Source of the DNA: Sugiyamaella lignohabitans
Taxonomy: Eukaryota; Ascomycota; Dipodascomycetes; Dipodascales; Trichomonascaceae
Direction of reading: 5' to 3'
DNA: 64,000 bases
NCBI RefSeq assembly: GCF_001640025.1
Contig: NC_031674.1
Span: forward strand, 4,092,001 to 4,156,000
Shown: in pieces, positions 1-11,125 of the stretch
Layout: each line of letters begins with the position of its first letter
Position numbering within the stretch: the stretch's first letter is position 1
Notes under the pieces: model-generated
Told to the model about the DNA's origin: nothing
Databases searched by the model: none
The model's input: only the letters and a program-made list of their open reading frames with translations
Position numbers and translations under genes: made by a program

Positions 1-1069
1 GAACCAGAGCAGTCATTGCCTCTACAATTGGAATAGCACGAGGAACGACATTGGGATCATGACGGCCCCGAGCTTCTAGAACACCGGCTACACCATCATA
101 AGAACTGGTTTGTTGTTGTTGGCTGATGGTAGCTGGTGACTTAAAGGCCACATTAAAGTAAATATTTTCACCATTAGAGATTCCACCCTGGATACCGCCA
201 GAATAGTTAGTTGAAGTTCTGAAGCGACCGTTGTCATCGACATAGAAAGGATCATTGTGCTCAGAACCAGAAATACTAGTACCGGCGAAGCCCGAGCCAA
301 TCTCAAAACCCTTGGTGGCTGGAATAGAAAGCATAGCATGAGCCAGAAGGGCTTCTAGTTTATCGAAAACAGGCTCACCCAAGCCAACTGGGAGATTACG
401 GACAACGCAGGTCACGACACCACCGATGGAATCTTTAGAGTCACGATGATCTTCGATAATCTTGACCATTTTGTCAGCCACTTCTGGATCCGGACATCTA
501 ATTGGACCAGCCTGATCAACTTGTTCTCTGGTGACAGTAGATAATAATTCATGGAACTTCTTGGATGTGGGATCACGGTCAACAGCGACCGAGCCCACAC
601 CGCTAACGAATGCAACAATCTCAACTCCATTGGCTAACTTGAGAAATTTCTCAGCGATCGCACCAGCAGCAACTCTACCAATAGTTTCACGAGCAGATGA
701 ACGTCCTCCACCAGAAGATGCCTTGATACCATATTTAGTTAGATAGGTGTAATCGGCATGGGAGGGACGAGGGTAAACATCAGTCTCAGAATAATCATGA
801 GGTCTTTGATCTTTATTTCTAACAATCATTCCGATAGATGTACCTAAAGTTTTACCAAACTCAGTACCAGACTGAATCTCGACAGCATCTGCCTCAGATC
901 GGGGAGTACTCAGCTTACTCTGACCAGGTCTTCTTCTGCTTAATTGTGGTTGGATGTCATCCTCAGTAAGAGCCATTCCTGGAGGTACACCATCAACAAT
1001 ACATCCTACTGATTTGCAGTGACTCTCTCCGTAGGTGGTAACTCTGAAGTAAGTTCCGAACGTCGACAT
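1..1069 (-). CDS. ARO2: Chorismate synthase, C-terminus cut by window edge
   Basis: Last step of the shikimate pathway: converts 5-enolpyruvylshikimate-3-phosphate to chorismate, precursor of Phe, Tyr and Trp. Read on the minus strand from the ATG at 1069 it gives 356 codons before the window ends; the yeast family is about 376 residues, so only about 20 are missing. The N-terminus [20 protein letters not shown] carries the GESH signature. [13 protein letters not shown] and the later [11 protein letters not shown] and GRHDPNV blocks are near identical to known Aro2. Fungal enzymes also carry a flavin reductase activity. It diverges from SRP102 across 383 bp that hold a TGACTC Gcn4-type site, fitting amino-acid control. 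The invariant Leu in KLSTPR is encoded by CTG, which shows standard decoding. Confidence 0.97.
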   Translation of the reverse strand, partial: MSTFGTYFRVTTYGESHCKSVGCIVDGVPPGMALTEDDIQPQLSRRRPGQSKLSTPRSEADAVEIQSGTEFGKTLGTSIGMIVRNKDQRPHDYSETDVYPRPSHADYTYLTKYGIKASSGGGRSSARETIGRVAAGAIAEKFLKLANGVEIVAFVSGVGSVAVDRDPTSKKFHELLSTVTREQVDQAGPIRCPDPEVADKMVKIIEDHRDSKDSIGGVVTCVVRNLPVGLGEPVFDKLEALLAHAMLSIPATKGFEIGSGFAGTSISGSEHNDPFYVDDNGRFRTSTNYSGGIQGGISNGENIYFNVAFKSPATISQQQQTSSYDGVAGVLEARGRHDPNVVPRAIPIVEAMTALV

Positions 1070-1452
1070 GGTTTCAAAATTTAGTTTGTGACAGTCTTTG
1101 GACGAAGATTCACAGTTGAAATTTCAGTGGTATGATCTACATGAAATTGATTGCAATGACTCTTCAATATCACGTGACGTCAATATATTTTAGTGCAGTT
1201 TTCTGAAACGTCTTTTGATGACACAATGTAGAAATAAAAAAGAGAAAAACCATACAATATCAATTGTAAAGCTGTTGATGACATGATTGGCATGTTTTTA
1301 TAATAAATTTCTGAGAGGTCATGATATTAGGTCAGGCAACAAAATAGTGATAACCGTACCAATAACAGATACATTTTGTTAGTATGTACACGAGTTCATG
1401 TAGAAGTAAGTGAACATTTACCCCGACTTTAGATTTATTTATTTCCTCAAAA
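1070..1452. other. Divergent ARO2/SRP102 intergenic region
   Basis: Gene-free spacer of 383 bp. Apart from the site cluster at 1157-1182 it is AT-rich and holds no open frame or RNA gene that I can support. Confidence 0.7.
1157..1182. promoter_or_regulatory. Gcn4-, Cbf1- and CRE-type site cluster between ARO2 and SRP102
   Basis: TGACTC at 1157-1162 is a Gcn4 core. CACGTG at 1171-1176 is an E-box of the Cbf1/Pho4 type. It overlaps the palindrome TGACGTCA at 1175-1182, a CRE of the Sko1/Aca type. The cluster sits about 90 bp before the ARO2 ATG and 270 bp before SRP102. Factor names are inferred from known motifs in other yeasts. Confidence 0.55.
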
Positions 1453-2316
1453 ATGACGTTGATTAGCACTATTCTGGATAACCAGGTACTTTTGACGACA
1501 GTCATTGGTTTAGCAGTGCTTCTGCTTCTATCTACCTCATTAGTGTTCTTTGTTGGTAGTAGTGGGTCTAGTAAACTCTCAAGCAAGAAGCCTACTTTCC
1601 TAATTGTAGGCCCCTCTTATGGTGGAAAGACAAGCCTCTTTAACTATTGGACCAGCGAAATTATTAAGAGGAAATCAGAAAGTGATGAAGGTGTTGGGAA
1701 AATTAATACAGTATCTGCGAGTGAAACTGTGACATCTCAGTCTCCTAATAGATATGAACATTTGAGACTACCGTTTGGATCAGATGAACCAGTTGATACG
1801 GAGTACACAATTGTGGACCTACCCGGTCACCCTAAACTGTGGCATTTTACTGTTGAAGAGGTGGAGAAGCACCGCAGTAATCTTGTAGGAATTGTTTATG
1901 TGATTGATGCTGCCAGTGGACAGAGTGGGATATCCAAAGCAGCAAGCAACCTGTATCAACTCCTCCAACTTACAGAACGTCGAGCAGGAGGAGTCAATAT
2001 CCTTATTGCAAGCAACAAATCAGATGTCTTCAATGTTATTTCAACTAGTCGTTTAAAAACGTTGCTAGAATCGGAGATCAATGATTTAAGAAGCAGTCGA
2101 GAACAGACTGTTGACGAGGTCAAGATCAATGCCAAGGGACAAGAAGCAAATGATAGCGAGGAGATATCTTCCAACGCATGGATTGGCAAGGATGGTAAAG
2201 ACTTTGAATTTTCCCAGCTCGAGGGTGAGGTTGATATTCTTGATGGAAGCGTAAAGTCCAGCCGGACCTCAAAATGGGAGACCTGGCTGGCAGAAAAAGC
2301 TCTCAATTCTTTTTAG
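1453..2316 (+). CDS. SRP102: Signal recognition particle receptor subunit beta
   Basis: Small Ras-like GTPase that anchors the SRP receptor alpha subunit (Srp101) in the ER membrane during cotranslational targeting. An N-terminal membrane segment (about residues 12-34, VLLTTVIGLAVLLLLSTSLV) is followed by a GTPase core: P-loop GPSYGGKTSL near residue 53, G3 motif DLPGHPK and G4 motif NKSD. The C-terminal FEFSQLEGEVDILDGSVK block followed by WETWL is typical of SR-beta. At 287 residues it is somewhat longer than the roughly 244 of S. cerevisiae, mostly from acidic linkers. It starts at the first ATG and ends convergently with VFA1, 296 bp away. Confidence 0.92.
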   Translation: MTLISTILDNQVLLTTVIGLAVLLLLSTSLVFFVGSSGSSKLSSKKPTFLIVGPSYGGKTSLFNYWTSEIIKRKSESDEGVGKINTVSASETVTSQSPNRYEHLRLPFGSDEPVDTEYTIVDLPGHPKLWHFTVEEVEKHRSNLVGIVYVIDAASGQSGISKAASNLYQLLQLTERRAGGVNILIASNKSDVFNVISTSRLKTLLESEINDLRSSREQTVDEVKINAKGQEANDSEEISSNAWIGKDGKDFEFSQLEGEVDILDGSVKSSRTSKWETWLAEKALNSF

Positions 2317-2612
2317 CATAAATATACTTTTGTCGAATAACCTGACAGAGTAAATTAATTATTTAGTACAAGATAATGTTGGCTATATATAAAAGTTTGG
2401 ATCCTGCTCACACCTCTCTGACTACTTGTCACAGCCAACGACCCGAGATGAGAGGAGGTCTAGAGTGCAAGTCACTCTCAGATACAGCACTTCGTCAGCT
2501 GAGCACTAATAGTAAGAGGATAAAGTTCAGCCGGGTTGTGAAAGAAGAGCATGCGCCAAGTGCATAATACATGAATCTACAAACCACTAGCCTATAGGAT
2601 ACTAATGACGGT

Positions 2613-3239
2613 TTAGGAACTGGGTGGCGTTGGTGGCGGCGGTGGAGAGGAGGACGATACAGATGGAGCTGGAGGAGGGGATGGGCTGTGTGTAGGTACC
2701 TTAGGAAACAGATTCTTGTCCTGGAGCAGTTTCTGAGTCTGCTTTGACCTTTGAATGTTACGCCAATGCTCAAGACGAATGTTGTGAATGGATCTATTCA
2801 CAATATAGACTCTAGGTGATTTACTCGCTATTGAATCCTGAACCTTCTTCTCTGACTCTAGAGATCCTAGTTCAGCTTGAGTAGTCTTATCACTGTTTTT
2901 ATTGTCTTTATCCTTGCCTTCTTCCTTCTTCTTGTCACTGTCCTTAGACTTATCTTTTTCCTTCGCTTTTTGTCGTTGATCCCATTTTTTCTTTAGCAAT
3001 TCAATTTCGGCATCCAATTTCTTTTGCTTTTCCTTTGCAAGTTCAACTTCGGGGTCAATTTTGGCCGTTGCGAAATTGGAGTCTTGCAAATGGACCTCGC
3101 ACGCATAAAAAAAATCCGCCTTTCCGTCTTCGGACACCAACACGGCAGTTGTGGGTTTATAGCATATGAAACACGGCTTCGAACTCGATTCTGCCACCTT
3201 CCGTAGGTGATAGATGTCATTAAAGGGAAGTGGTGGCAT
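2613..3239 (-). CDS. VFA1: Vps4-associated protein Vfa1
   Basis: Endosomal protein that binds and stimulates the AAA ATPase Vps4 in the ESCRT/multivesicular body pathway (family knowledge). The N-terminal module KPCFICYKPTT...FFYACEVHL has a zinc-binding pattern C23-x2-C26...C47-x2-H50. A lysine/glutamate-rich coiled coil follows (about residues 60-125), then a proline-rich tail (PPPPPTPP). The product is 208 residues, about the usual size. The start is the ATG at 3239; the frame extends 30 bases further to a GTG, but nothing there is conserved. It is head-to-head with SUB1. Confidence 0.88.
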   Translation of the reverse strand: MPPLPFNDIYHLRKVAESSSKPCFICYKPTTAVLVSEDGKADFFYACEVHLQDSNFATAKIDPEVELAKEKQKKLDAEIELLKKKWDQRQKAKEKDKSKDSDKKKEEGKDKDNKNSDKTTQAELGSLESEKKVQDSIASKSPRVYIVNRSIHNIRLEHWRNIQRSKQTQKLLQDKNLFPKVPTHSPSPPPAPSVSSSSPPPPPTPPSS

Positions 3240-3595
3240 GGTACCAAACTGACAGAGTTCTAAAGACACTCACTCATGATCGATCACATGCCGTATGCAA
3301 CTGAATGCAAATGTCGCTTCGACTTGTATGACTGGTTGGCGAGTAGATATCCCTCTCTTCGATTGTCATAATTCCCATAGCTGAAATACCAGGAACCCAA
3401 TGGTTCAGCTGGGCTTTTTTGAGTGCGCTTAGCAGAGATTGAAAAATAATTAACAACCAGGTGATAGAGGGAATTGCTATAGTTATTGGACGAGAAGAAG
3501 AAGAAGAAGAACAGGTACGAGAAGTCAAAGCCGTACATGCATAAATAAAGTAGCACCTACACGAGATAGACGCGACTCCTACAAGAGCATTAGAG
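3240..3595. other. Divergent VFA1/SUB1 promoter region
   Basis: Gene-free 356 bp shared by two divergent genes. A GAAGAAGAAGAAGAAGA-like purine run sits near 3493-3510. No RNA gene seen. Confidence 0.6.
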
Positions 3596-4084
3596 ATGTC
3601 GAAACGAAGGTTCAATTCGAGCACGGGCTCCGACTCTAGGGACGGACCTCAATTTGAGTTACCGAAACACAAAAAGGTCTCAATTCGCGAGTTCAAGGGT
3701 TCGACTTTAATTGACATACGCGAGTACTATAATAAGGATGGTGCCGAGTTACCAGGAAAAAAGGTAAAAATAGAATGGCTATTGAGAATCGTTGGTCGGT
3801 AGAAAAGTAGTGGAAAAATTGATATGTCTGCTATTGCCGAGCTTTGAAGATATGGAATATCTAACAAATCACAGGGAATTTCATTAACGAAGGATGTGTG
3901 GAGTGCGTTGGTTCAACAGTTGCCCAAGATTCAAGAAGCAATTGCCAAGTTCGAAGGTAAAGAGACAGGAGATGAAGACGAGGAACATGACAACTCGCCG
4001 AAAGCCAAAAAGTCCAAGCCAGAAGAAGAGGCACTCAAAAAAACAGAAGATAGCGAAGACGATGACGAAAACAACGTAGAATAA
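3596..4084 (+). CDS. SUB1: Transcriptional coactivator Sub1 (PC4 family), one intron
   Basis: Single-stranded-DNA-binding cofactor of RNA polymerase II and III transcription. Exons 3596-3763 and 3875-4084 join to a 125-residue protein. The intron (3764-3874, 111 nt) has donor GTAAAA, branch TCTAAC and acceptor ACAG only about 10 bases later. Splicing unites VSIREFKGSTLIDIREYY and PGKK with GISLTKDVWSALVQQLPKI, the continuous PC4 fold; unspliced, the frame stops at 3802. The tail is acidic and lysine-rich. The product is close to human PC4 in size (127) and much shorter than S. cerevisiae Sub1 (about 292). The donor is the least canonical of the introns here. Confidence 0.93.
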
Positions 4085-6481
4085 ATAAGATCAAAAATAC
4101 ATTCTCGGCAACGGGATCAATTGGGGCGGTTGGATGCATAGTCTGTGACCAGTACCCCAGGCGCCAGAGGCAGTCGTTTCACCAAAAAAACGACCAGTTC
4201 TTGGTTTAGCAAATGTGCTGTTTTCGGGCCCTCTAACTCGTCGAGATTGCTTTGTTGGTTAACTTATCGACTGTAAGCTCTTTGGGGCCCAACAGTCCTA
4301 TGCCAACCCAGACATTAGTTATATACATATATATATATATCTATCTATCGCTTAAAAGATGGTATAGTTATTTCATGATGGCCAATTGCTAGAAACATGT
4401 GGACCTGCTACATTTGGACCTACAGGGTCCATTATATAATTGACGTCATGCGACAGTCGTACAAACGACCCGAGACTGCTCGAGCCATAAACCCGCACGA
4501 CATCTAATCGAATTCGCAATCTAATGTTAAAGGGGGTTAGGGGCGGTGAATATGGGGTGGCAGGCCAAGTGAGACAAACGTAGGTACATATGCGACCAGC
4601 AAAAGTACATGACGATTAATTTAAGGTAATGCAGCATATTATAGGAAAATTAGTACTATATGGCCTACATAGAACATCAGTAATAACTCGACAGGAACAA
4701 ACACGATCTTAAGCGGTGCAGCACGACAACGAAAATGGCCCTGTTTTCTCAATTTCGAACGGTGATTATTGTGAATTATTCAGTGACGAAGTGAGCTGAT
4801 ATGGGTACCGACAGCTGTCTGATCATTTTGGTCGATGTGGCCAGTTTGGCCAACATTGGGCTCTTCCCAGGTCTCTTCCTGCTCCTTTCCATTGTATGCA
4901 CAGGGGTCCACTCGGAACTGCATAGACGACTTCCCCGCCTTGCAGAGGCTTATATGGGGCTCACGAGGAAGACGAATGTTAGTCCACTGTAGTACAAAAA
5001 AGGTTTGAAAGAGAGTGTGTGTTTGTAGACCACCGGGGAGCATAAGATAAGGCAAGTGGGAAATCAGTGATCAGTAGTTATATCTCAATTAAGCTACTCA
5101 GGGGTTGTCATAAAATAGGAGTAGCCGCACAAACCACTTTATAAACATATCAAGGCGCGTGCGGCATAGCATTATCGCTTAAAGAGGTAATGAAAAAGCA
5201 AGTTATCATCCTCAAAATGGGGTGGAACGCAGTCAATCTAACAAATCGGTGCGGCCAGGACCAGCAGCACATTGGGACCACTACAGGACAGATTCTCTTG
5301 TTTGGGGAAACTGCCATATATAAGAGAATAGGCTGCCCCGAACTCGCGACTGCAACGAACAACCAAATCGACTGATCATTCCAGCATCAGCGTAGTATTT
5401 TTGTTACATTGAATAAACTAGATTAATCCAATTTTCAACTTGGAATTGTGTATAGTAGGTGAGTACTGCCGAAAGATGAGATATGGAACATGGTGCGGTG
5501 GGTGTGTCGTCGGTTTAGAACTGCTAGAGTTGATGGTTCGTGGCATTAAGTGGAGAACTAGAAGACGGTTCAAAGTTTTACGAGTCAACGAAACTAGTGA
5601 GATTAAGAGAAATGAAAAGTCATTTTGATATTCTATTCGGCAGATAATTACGCTAATTAAATTACGACCAATCAAGGTTCTCCGGTTTGTTGCCAATATG
5701 ACACAACATAGTAGATGATTGATGGTTTGTTCTGGACTGCACCATCTTGAAAAGAATACAAGCAGTGTGGTGCTTAGAATTGCTTCATATATTACCCATG
5801 GAAATGACGAGAAATGACTTATAGCCTCTTTTTTGTTACCACATGGAATCAGACAGACAATCAGATGGTTTTACCTTGCTGAGACGCAAGCTGAATTGCT
5901 GCATGCACTAATACCAGCCACCTCAATTTAACTATGATGCAGCTCGCAGCAGCAGCACTCCACATCATATCAGACTAGGCACGGGAAATTATACTGCAGT
6001 AGCCTGAAGGACGATTGATTCTGTGTATTCGTAGCAAATATGTTTACAAGTCAGGTCGTTTTTTGCTACTGATTGTTACTGCTACTTGTCACTAGGTGAA
6101 TACTTTCAGTTTGACGAAGTTGCTGTCCAGCTGATTACTCGACCGAACAACATGCAACTAGCAGATGAACTGAATTGACGACCAAGTGCCATATGATTTA
6201 AGCTCACTGTTCGATCTATTTAACGTCAATGTTGTTACGCTAATACCGATGATACCAAGTCTACATACCGAGAGCAACTGGGAGCTGAAGCTTAAACTGG
6301 TTAAAGTTTGGAGTCGCGCCGCACACCGTCCAAACAAGACTATAAACAAACTAAACAAACCAAAGCTAACAAAGAGCAGTAAACATCCAACTCACTACGA
6401 CTTGAAACTGGAAGTGACTTTCGTATTTTGACGATAAACACTATTTATTTCATTGATTGACACTCTTCGACAAGGTCCGTC
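4085..6481. other. 2.4 kb gene-free region upstream of EIS1
   Basis: Only short frames, mostly without an ATG start and resembling nothing. Contents I can name: a TA-rich run at 4321-4340, a CRE palindrome TGACGTCA at 4441-4448 and a G-rich telomere-like GGGGGTTAGGGG at 4532-4543. No tRNA seen. It probably contains the EIS1 promoter, but its length is unusual for this window. Confidence 0.6.
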
Positions 6482-9400
6482 ATGTCTCTCGTTGTAAGTT
6501 TTTAAAATGGTGGTGGTGGTGGTGGTGGTGGAATTTTTAGTCGGCTGGACTCATAAACTATGTCCGGCAAGTCGGCTATCATGTATTGGAGCACACTGAG
6601 GACCTGTGAGTGTTAAGGACGTGAGGTCGAGTAGTCGTAGCCAGAAGTATACAAGAAGAGAGTACTAACCCCCCTGTCACAGTCGAATCGAAAGTCGAGT
6701 GTAAGTCGTAACGACACACTGTCTAGTACTACTACCAGTACGACCAGCGGCACAGAGTCTACACCAAGAAAGCCCACTCCCCAAGAATTAGTATCGTCAG
6801 CCACTGCTGCTGCACAATATAGAAGAAACTTGAAATATGGCATTTACCATCAGCCTGGAGCCCCAATTGTAGGCGTTCCGACCAAGTCATCAGACACAGC
6901 AGCTATTTTAGCAGCCAAATCTGACCTTTCACTCAAGTTGTGGCAACCTGACGGGTCGCCTGCTGCGGGCACTGCGGCTATTTTAGCCAATTCTTCCAAT
7001 ACATCTCCTGAAATCTGGAGACCGGACTTATCCAGTGAGGCTGCTGCTGCCGCTTTAGTTGCTAAGGATAAAGATGACTATGATGGAACCCCTGAAGAAA
7101 AGGCTCGTGCTGTAAGACGTCAGAATGCGCTTAGTGCCAGTGCGTCTAGGGCTGCTTTATCTGTTCACGATACACCAGGGCACCAATTTGCTGCCCAGGC
7201 TCTACCTGATGCTTATGAATGGGGAGAGAGAAGAACCCGAACTGGATCCACTTCGACTGCTTTTGAAGCGGCAGGTGCGTCAGTAACCCAAGCTAGCATC
7301 ACCAGTAGCTTAAGTGCCAAGGCTGCTGGTGCTGCATTGTCTCATCCCGAACTGTCTGCCTCCACGCTGAATAATATCGGTAACATTGAGGAAATTGCTC
7401 GTAATCAGGCCAAGGAGAGACTGTCCAAGCTATATCTTCCAACTCATGGAGGAGCATCTATTGATATGGCCAACACTGGCAGTGGATTTGCTCTTCAACA
7501 TGGTGGAGAGTTTTCTGACCCGTTATTAAAACTCACTCCTCATCATTTGGATTCCACTCAAGGAGAAAGTTTACTTGCACATGCGAGAGAGAGAGCTGCG
7601 GCCAGATTAAGTGCTGTCGATAAGTTCAATGCTGAAAGAAATTTGTTTGGAAACGCGAATTATAATGCTGCTGCGTTGGCCGTGGCTACTGCCAATTCTA
7701 AAAAGAGAATGGAGAACCACGGTAAAATCGATCTTGGTGGTGGAAAGTTTATTAGTCAAAGCGATGTTGAACAAATTGCACAGAGAAATGTTCGACCTGT
7801 TTTGGCAGAAATCACTGAGAAAGTAGATGCACAAAGAAAAGCAGATGAAGAGAAGTATGCCGCAGAGTTGGCCCAGAAGGAGCAGCGTGAACATGAAAGG
7901 CAGTTAGAGCGTGAGAAAAAGGCTGAAGTCAAGAGAATCAAGGACGAGGAAAATGCTAAGAAGAAGGCCGAGCGTGCGAAAGTCAAGGCTGCTGAGAACG
8001 AGCGCAAGGCTGAGCTGGCTAAACAAAAAGCCAAGGAAGATGCTGTTCGTAGGGAAGAGCAAGCGAAAGTCAGGGCCGCACGTGAATCTGAAAATGCTAG
8101 AATCAGAGCTGAGCGTGATGCTGAAAATGCAAAGATAAAGGCTGCTGAAAAAGAACGTAAAGCTGCTGAAAAGGCAAAGAACAAAGCCAGAAAGGCTGAG
8201 TTGAAGGAGGCCCTTGCTCAATCGAAGCATGCTGAACTCCTTGCCCGTGCTGAAGTTCAAAAGACAAGGGCCTTAGTCGATAAGGCAGCTGCTGAACTTG
8301 AAGCTGCCAAGTTGGCTGAATCCAAGGCAGCTGAGGGAGAAGCTGCTGAGGCTGCTAAGAGAGTTACAGCTGAGAAGCAGTCGGCTTTGCAAGAAGCTGA
8401 ACAAGAGCTCACTGCCGCTACCGCAAAGAAGGAGAAAACTGCTGCCACTACAGCTGCTGAACTAGAAGCTGAAGCTGCTTTAGAATCTAAGGAAGCTGCT
8501 GAAGAAGCAGCCGAAGGTACAGATGATCAAGTCGCTGGTGAAACTCGTGGTATTGGTGAGTCCAGCAAGGCTGCTGATGACGTTAATGAAGGTGATGCCG
8601 TAGAGACTGCCGGACTAGCAACTGCCGGTCTTGGAGCTGCTGGTGTAGCCGCTGCTGAAGTTGGATCTGAGTCTGAAGCGGAAGCCAAGGACGCTGAAGT
8701 GCCTTCCGAGGAATTACAACCCATTACTGAAGAAGCAGATGCTGGAGAGGCTGAAACTGAACCTGCTGTGCCTGTGACTGAGGACCACCTTGAAACAGAG
8801 CCAACTGAGGCTGTTGAATCCAAAGAGGTTAACGAGGATGGTGACGACGCTGTCCAAGGTTCCGAACCCACAGAGACAGAAACTGAGACAGAGTTAGCTG
8901 AGACTAAGCCTGCTGAGAGTGATGTCAACGAGGTTAGTCCTACAGATGATACGCCAGTTCAGATTTCAGAAGAGATTGCTGAAGACACCACTTTACCAGA
9001 GCCTACTGAAGAAAGCTCCAGAGTAGTTGTAGCTGATCAGGAAAATGTCCAAGAAACTAAGGAGGAGGACGGAGAAGAAGAAGAAGAAACAGAGGCCAAG
9101 ACTGCTGTGGGTTCTTCTGAAGTGGCTCCTAATGAAGTAGAACAACCTGAGACTGCTAAAGAAATTGAGGCACCTGTGGCTGCTAAAGAAATCTCTTCTA
9201 ACCCAGCTGTTGAAACTGGGTCTGGAGCTGGAGTTGGTGGAGCAGTCGCCCCATCCCCTACTTCACCTACCAAGAGAAAACTTGGCTCTTGGGTTAAGAC
9301 GAAGTTGAGAAGACTGTCTAATGCTGGCTCAAGTAAGAGCTTAAGTAGCACAGGTGGTGAGAGTACAAAACCCGAGCCTGAGGGTCCTCAACATTCACTA

Positions 9401-10066
9401 AAGGAAAAGCTTGAATCCAAGAAGGCTGAAAAGGCTTCCACTCCTCCAACTCCAAAGCCTGCTGTTCAGCCTCTGCAGACTACCTCTGATACTACAACTG
9501 AGACAATGGCTTCCAGCGCTGCAAAAGCTGCCTTGGCCACTCCGTCAGCAACTGTTCAAAGCGAGGAGGCCGCTCAGCAAGTAGTTGGACCATCTTGGTC
9601 GGCCGCCAGTGGCACGACTACACCTACTGCTGCTACTCCAAAGGCTCCTCAAAGTAGTGCCATTGATCGTAAGGCCGAGATCGAGAAGGAGTTTTCCGAG
9701 TTTGACAGTACCTCACCACATGTAATTGCAAGTGAGGAATCGACCAATGCTGCTGCTGCTGCTGCAGATGGTACTGAGGCCACCAAGTCAACGGAAGCTC
9801 CCATTGCTGAGACCGAGGTTGAAAATGGTGAGGCGGCTGTAGCTGACGAAACTTCTGAACCAGTCGAGGCCTCAGAAGAATCTAATACCAATGCTACTGA
9901 TGTAGCGGACGGTGCTGAAGGTGAGGCAGCCAAGACTGCTCCCACGAGCAATGTTGGAATTGTTCAAGAGGTGGTCGAGAACATTCTTAACCTTAATAAC
10001 AACGAACCAGCTAAACAGGATGCTGCTCGTGAGAATGAAGGTATTTTTAAGGAGGAAGTTTCCTAA
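6482..10066 (+). CDS. EIS1: Eisosome protein 1, with 12-nt first exon
   Basis: Component of eisosomes, the plasma-membrane furrows organised by Pil1 and Lsp1. Exon 1 is 6482-6493 (MSLV), exon 2 is 6683-10066, together 1131 residues. The 189-nt intron has donor GTAAGT, branch TACTAAC and acceptor CACAG. Splicing gives MSLV-SNRKSSVSR..., matching the MSL start of known Eis1, and recovers the conserved PTPQELVSSATAAAQYRRN-LKYGIY block that lies before the first candidate start of the long frame. Other family blocks are KFNAERNLFGNANYNAAALA and IDLGGGKFISQSDVEQIAQR. A long lysine/glutamate/alanine coiled coil (about residues 390-620) precedes a very acidic Glu/Ala/Thr tail. It is larger than the S. 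cerevisiae protein (about 843), mainly in that tail. Confidence 0.92.
6508..6531 (+). repeat. (TGG)8 microsatellite in the EIS1 intron
   Basis: Eight perfect TGG units lie 14 bases downstream of the 5' splice site of the EIS1 intron. A likely length-polymorphic site; its effect on splicing is unknown. Confidence 0.95.
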
Positions 10067-10261
10067 GTAACCCCAGAGATGCTATCATATTCTATATTCT
10101 TATTGTTTTTTCAGTGTTATTCCCTTGTATTTTATAAATTCGTATTTATTCTTTATTGCGAAACCTACGAGGTTCTTTTTTGTTCTTGCAGAGAACACCA
10201 CTAGTGGCAAACAATACTAGACTGTGTTACATTGTTACATACCTATAAACATACATAAATA

Positions 10262-11125
10262 CTATACCTCAGGCTCGGAGCCATGGTGAGCCCGATGACC
10301 AAGGACAATATCCCCGACTTCGGCACGCTCAGCCATTTCCGCTGCATTGAATGGTGGCTCGGTCTGAACAACGGGCACACCGGGAATCCAGCTTAGGGCC
10401 CTTGTCAGCTGGTTACTAACCTTCTTTTCTAACAGCTTGCCCTTTGGAGTGGTGGCAGCTGGTATTAAGTCAAATACCAGGATTAATAAATAAAATCCGT
10501 AGAAGTAGGATATTATCCACTCTACAATTGCAGCACTATTACGTTTACCATGGTCAGCTAAAGCTGCAAACGCAATAACCAGTCCAAGGGCAATGACAAA
10601 CCACACGAGCTTGAGTACATATGAAAACCTGAGCCGGCTCACATCAGGATACGCTCGATCTAACAGAGCAAACTCGGCAATCATGAATAAAGCTGATATG
10701 CCAACGCCAACTATAAACACACAGAGCATAGCGACATGGACATCAGGGAAAACCTTAGTGTTGAATATAGCAACAAATAGGATCCCCAGTTGGCCAATAA
10801 TACCGAAAAAAATGGAGAATGCAGCAAGCACTTTCTCCCGACGTCTTTCGTTAGGAAGTAGTCGGCCAGCATGTCGAAGATATCTCTCTGAAACCAATGA
10901 TAGTACGTACAAAATGCCTTGAGCCCCAGAACATGAGATGAAAATTGGTTGAAGGTTAGTAGCAGAAACATCAGAAATGTAAAGTACGTGGATATTTCTA
11001 TGAGTGATCCAATCATAAATAGGATGTCCCTGAGCAGCCCAGCAAGTCAGGAGAGCTATCAACATTCCCCACCATATAATACACGCCCCTAATGGCAATA
11101 ACCAGTGATGTAATATGCCCCACAT
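10262..11125 (-). CDS. SFK1: Sfk1/Frag1/DRAM-family plasma membrane protein
   Basis: Multi-pass membrane protein of the Frag1/DRAM/Sfk1 family; in S. cerevisiae Sfk1 works with the PI 4-kinase Stt4 and affects phospholipid asymmetry. 287 residues with about six hydrophobic segments: near residues 8-28, 60-80, 97-118, 128-150, 167-190 and 204-222. The N-terminal WLLPLGACIIWWGMLIALL and central HVAMLCVFIVGVGISALFMI segments are characteristic. A cytosolic tail follows (ERAEVGDIVLGHRAHHG). The start is the first ATG at 11125. The gene is shorter than S. cerevisiae Sfk1 (about 353), so another member of the same family is possible. It converges with EIS1 across 195 bp. Confidence 0.75.
   Translation of the reverse strand: MWGILHHWLLPLGACIIWWGMLIALLTCWAAQGHPIYDWITHRNIHVLYISDVSATNLQPIFISCSGAQGILYVLSLVSERYLRHAGRLLPNERRREKVLAAFSIFFGIIGQLGILFVAIFNTKVFPDVHVAMLCVFIVGVGISALFMIAEFALLDRAYPDVSRLRFSYVLKLVWFVIALGLVIAFAALADHGKRNSAAIVEWIISYFYGFYLLILVFDLIPAATTPKGKLLEKKVSNQLTRALSWIPGVPVVQTEPPFNAAEMAERAEVGDIVLGHRAHHGSEPEV

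Noticed and set aside
3240..3269. Ten-codon N-terminal extension of VFA1
   Set aside because: Begins with GTG, not ATG, and lies outside the conserved start. Similar TTG/GTG extensions were removed from COA1, RTS2, TGL4, the HAD gene and the PPPDE gene.
4780..5055. 91-codon minus-strand frame
   Set aside because: Starts with TTG, composition not protein-like, no family resemblance.
8527..8928. Minus-strand open frame of 133 codons inside EIS1
   Set aside because: Ser/Ala/Val-rich antisense image of the Glu/Ala/Thr-rich EIS1 coding sequence; no independent features.
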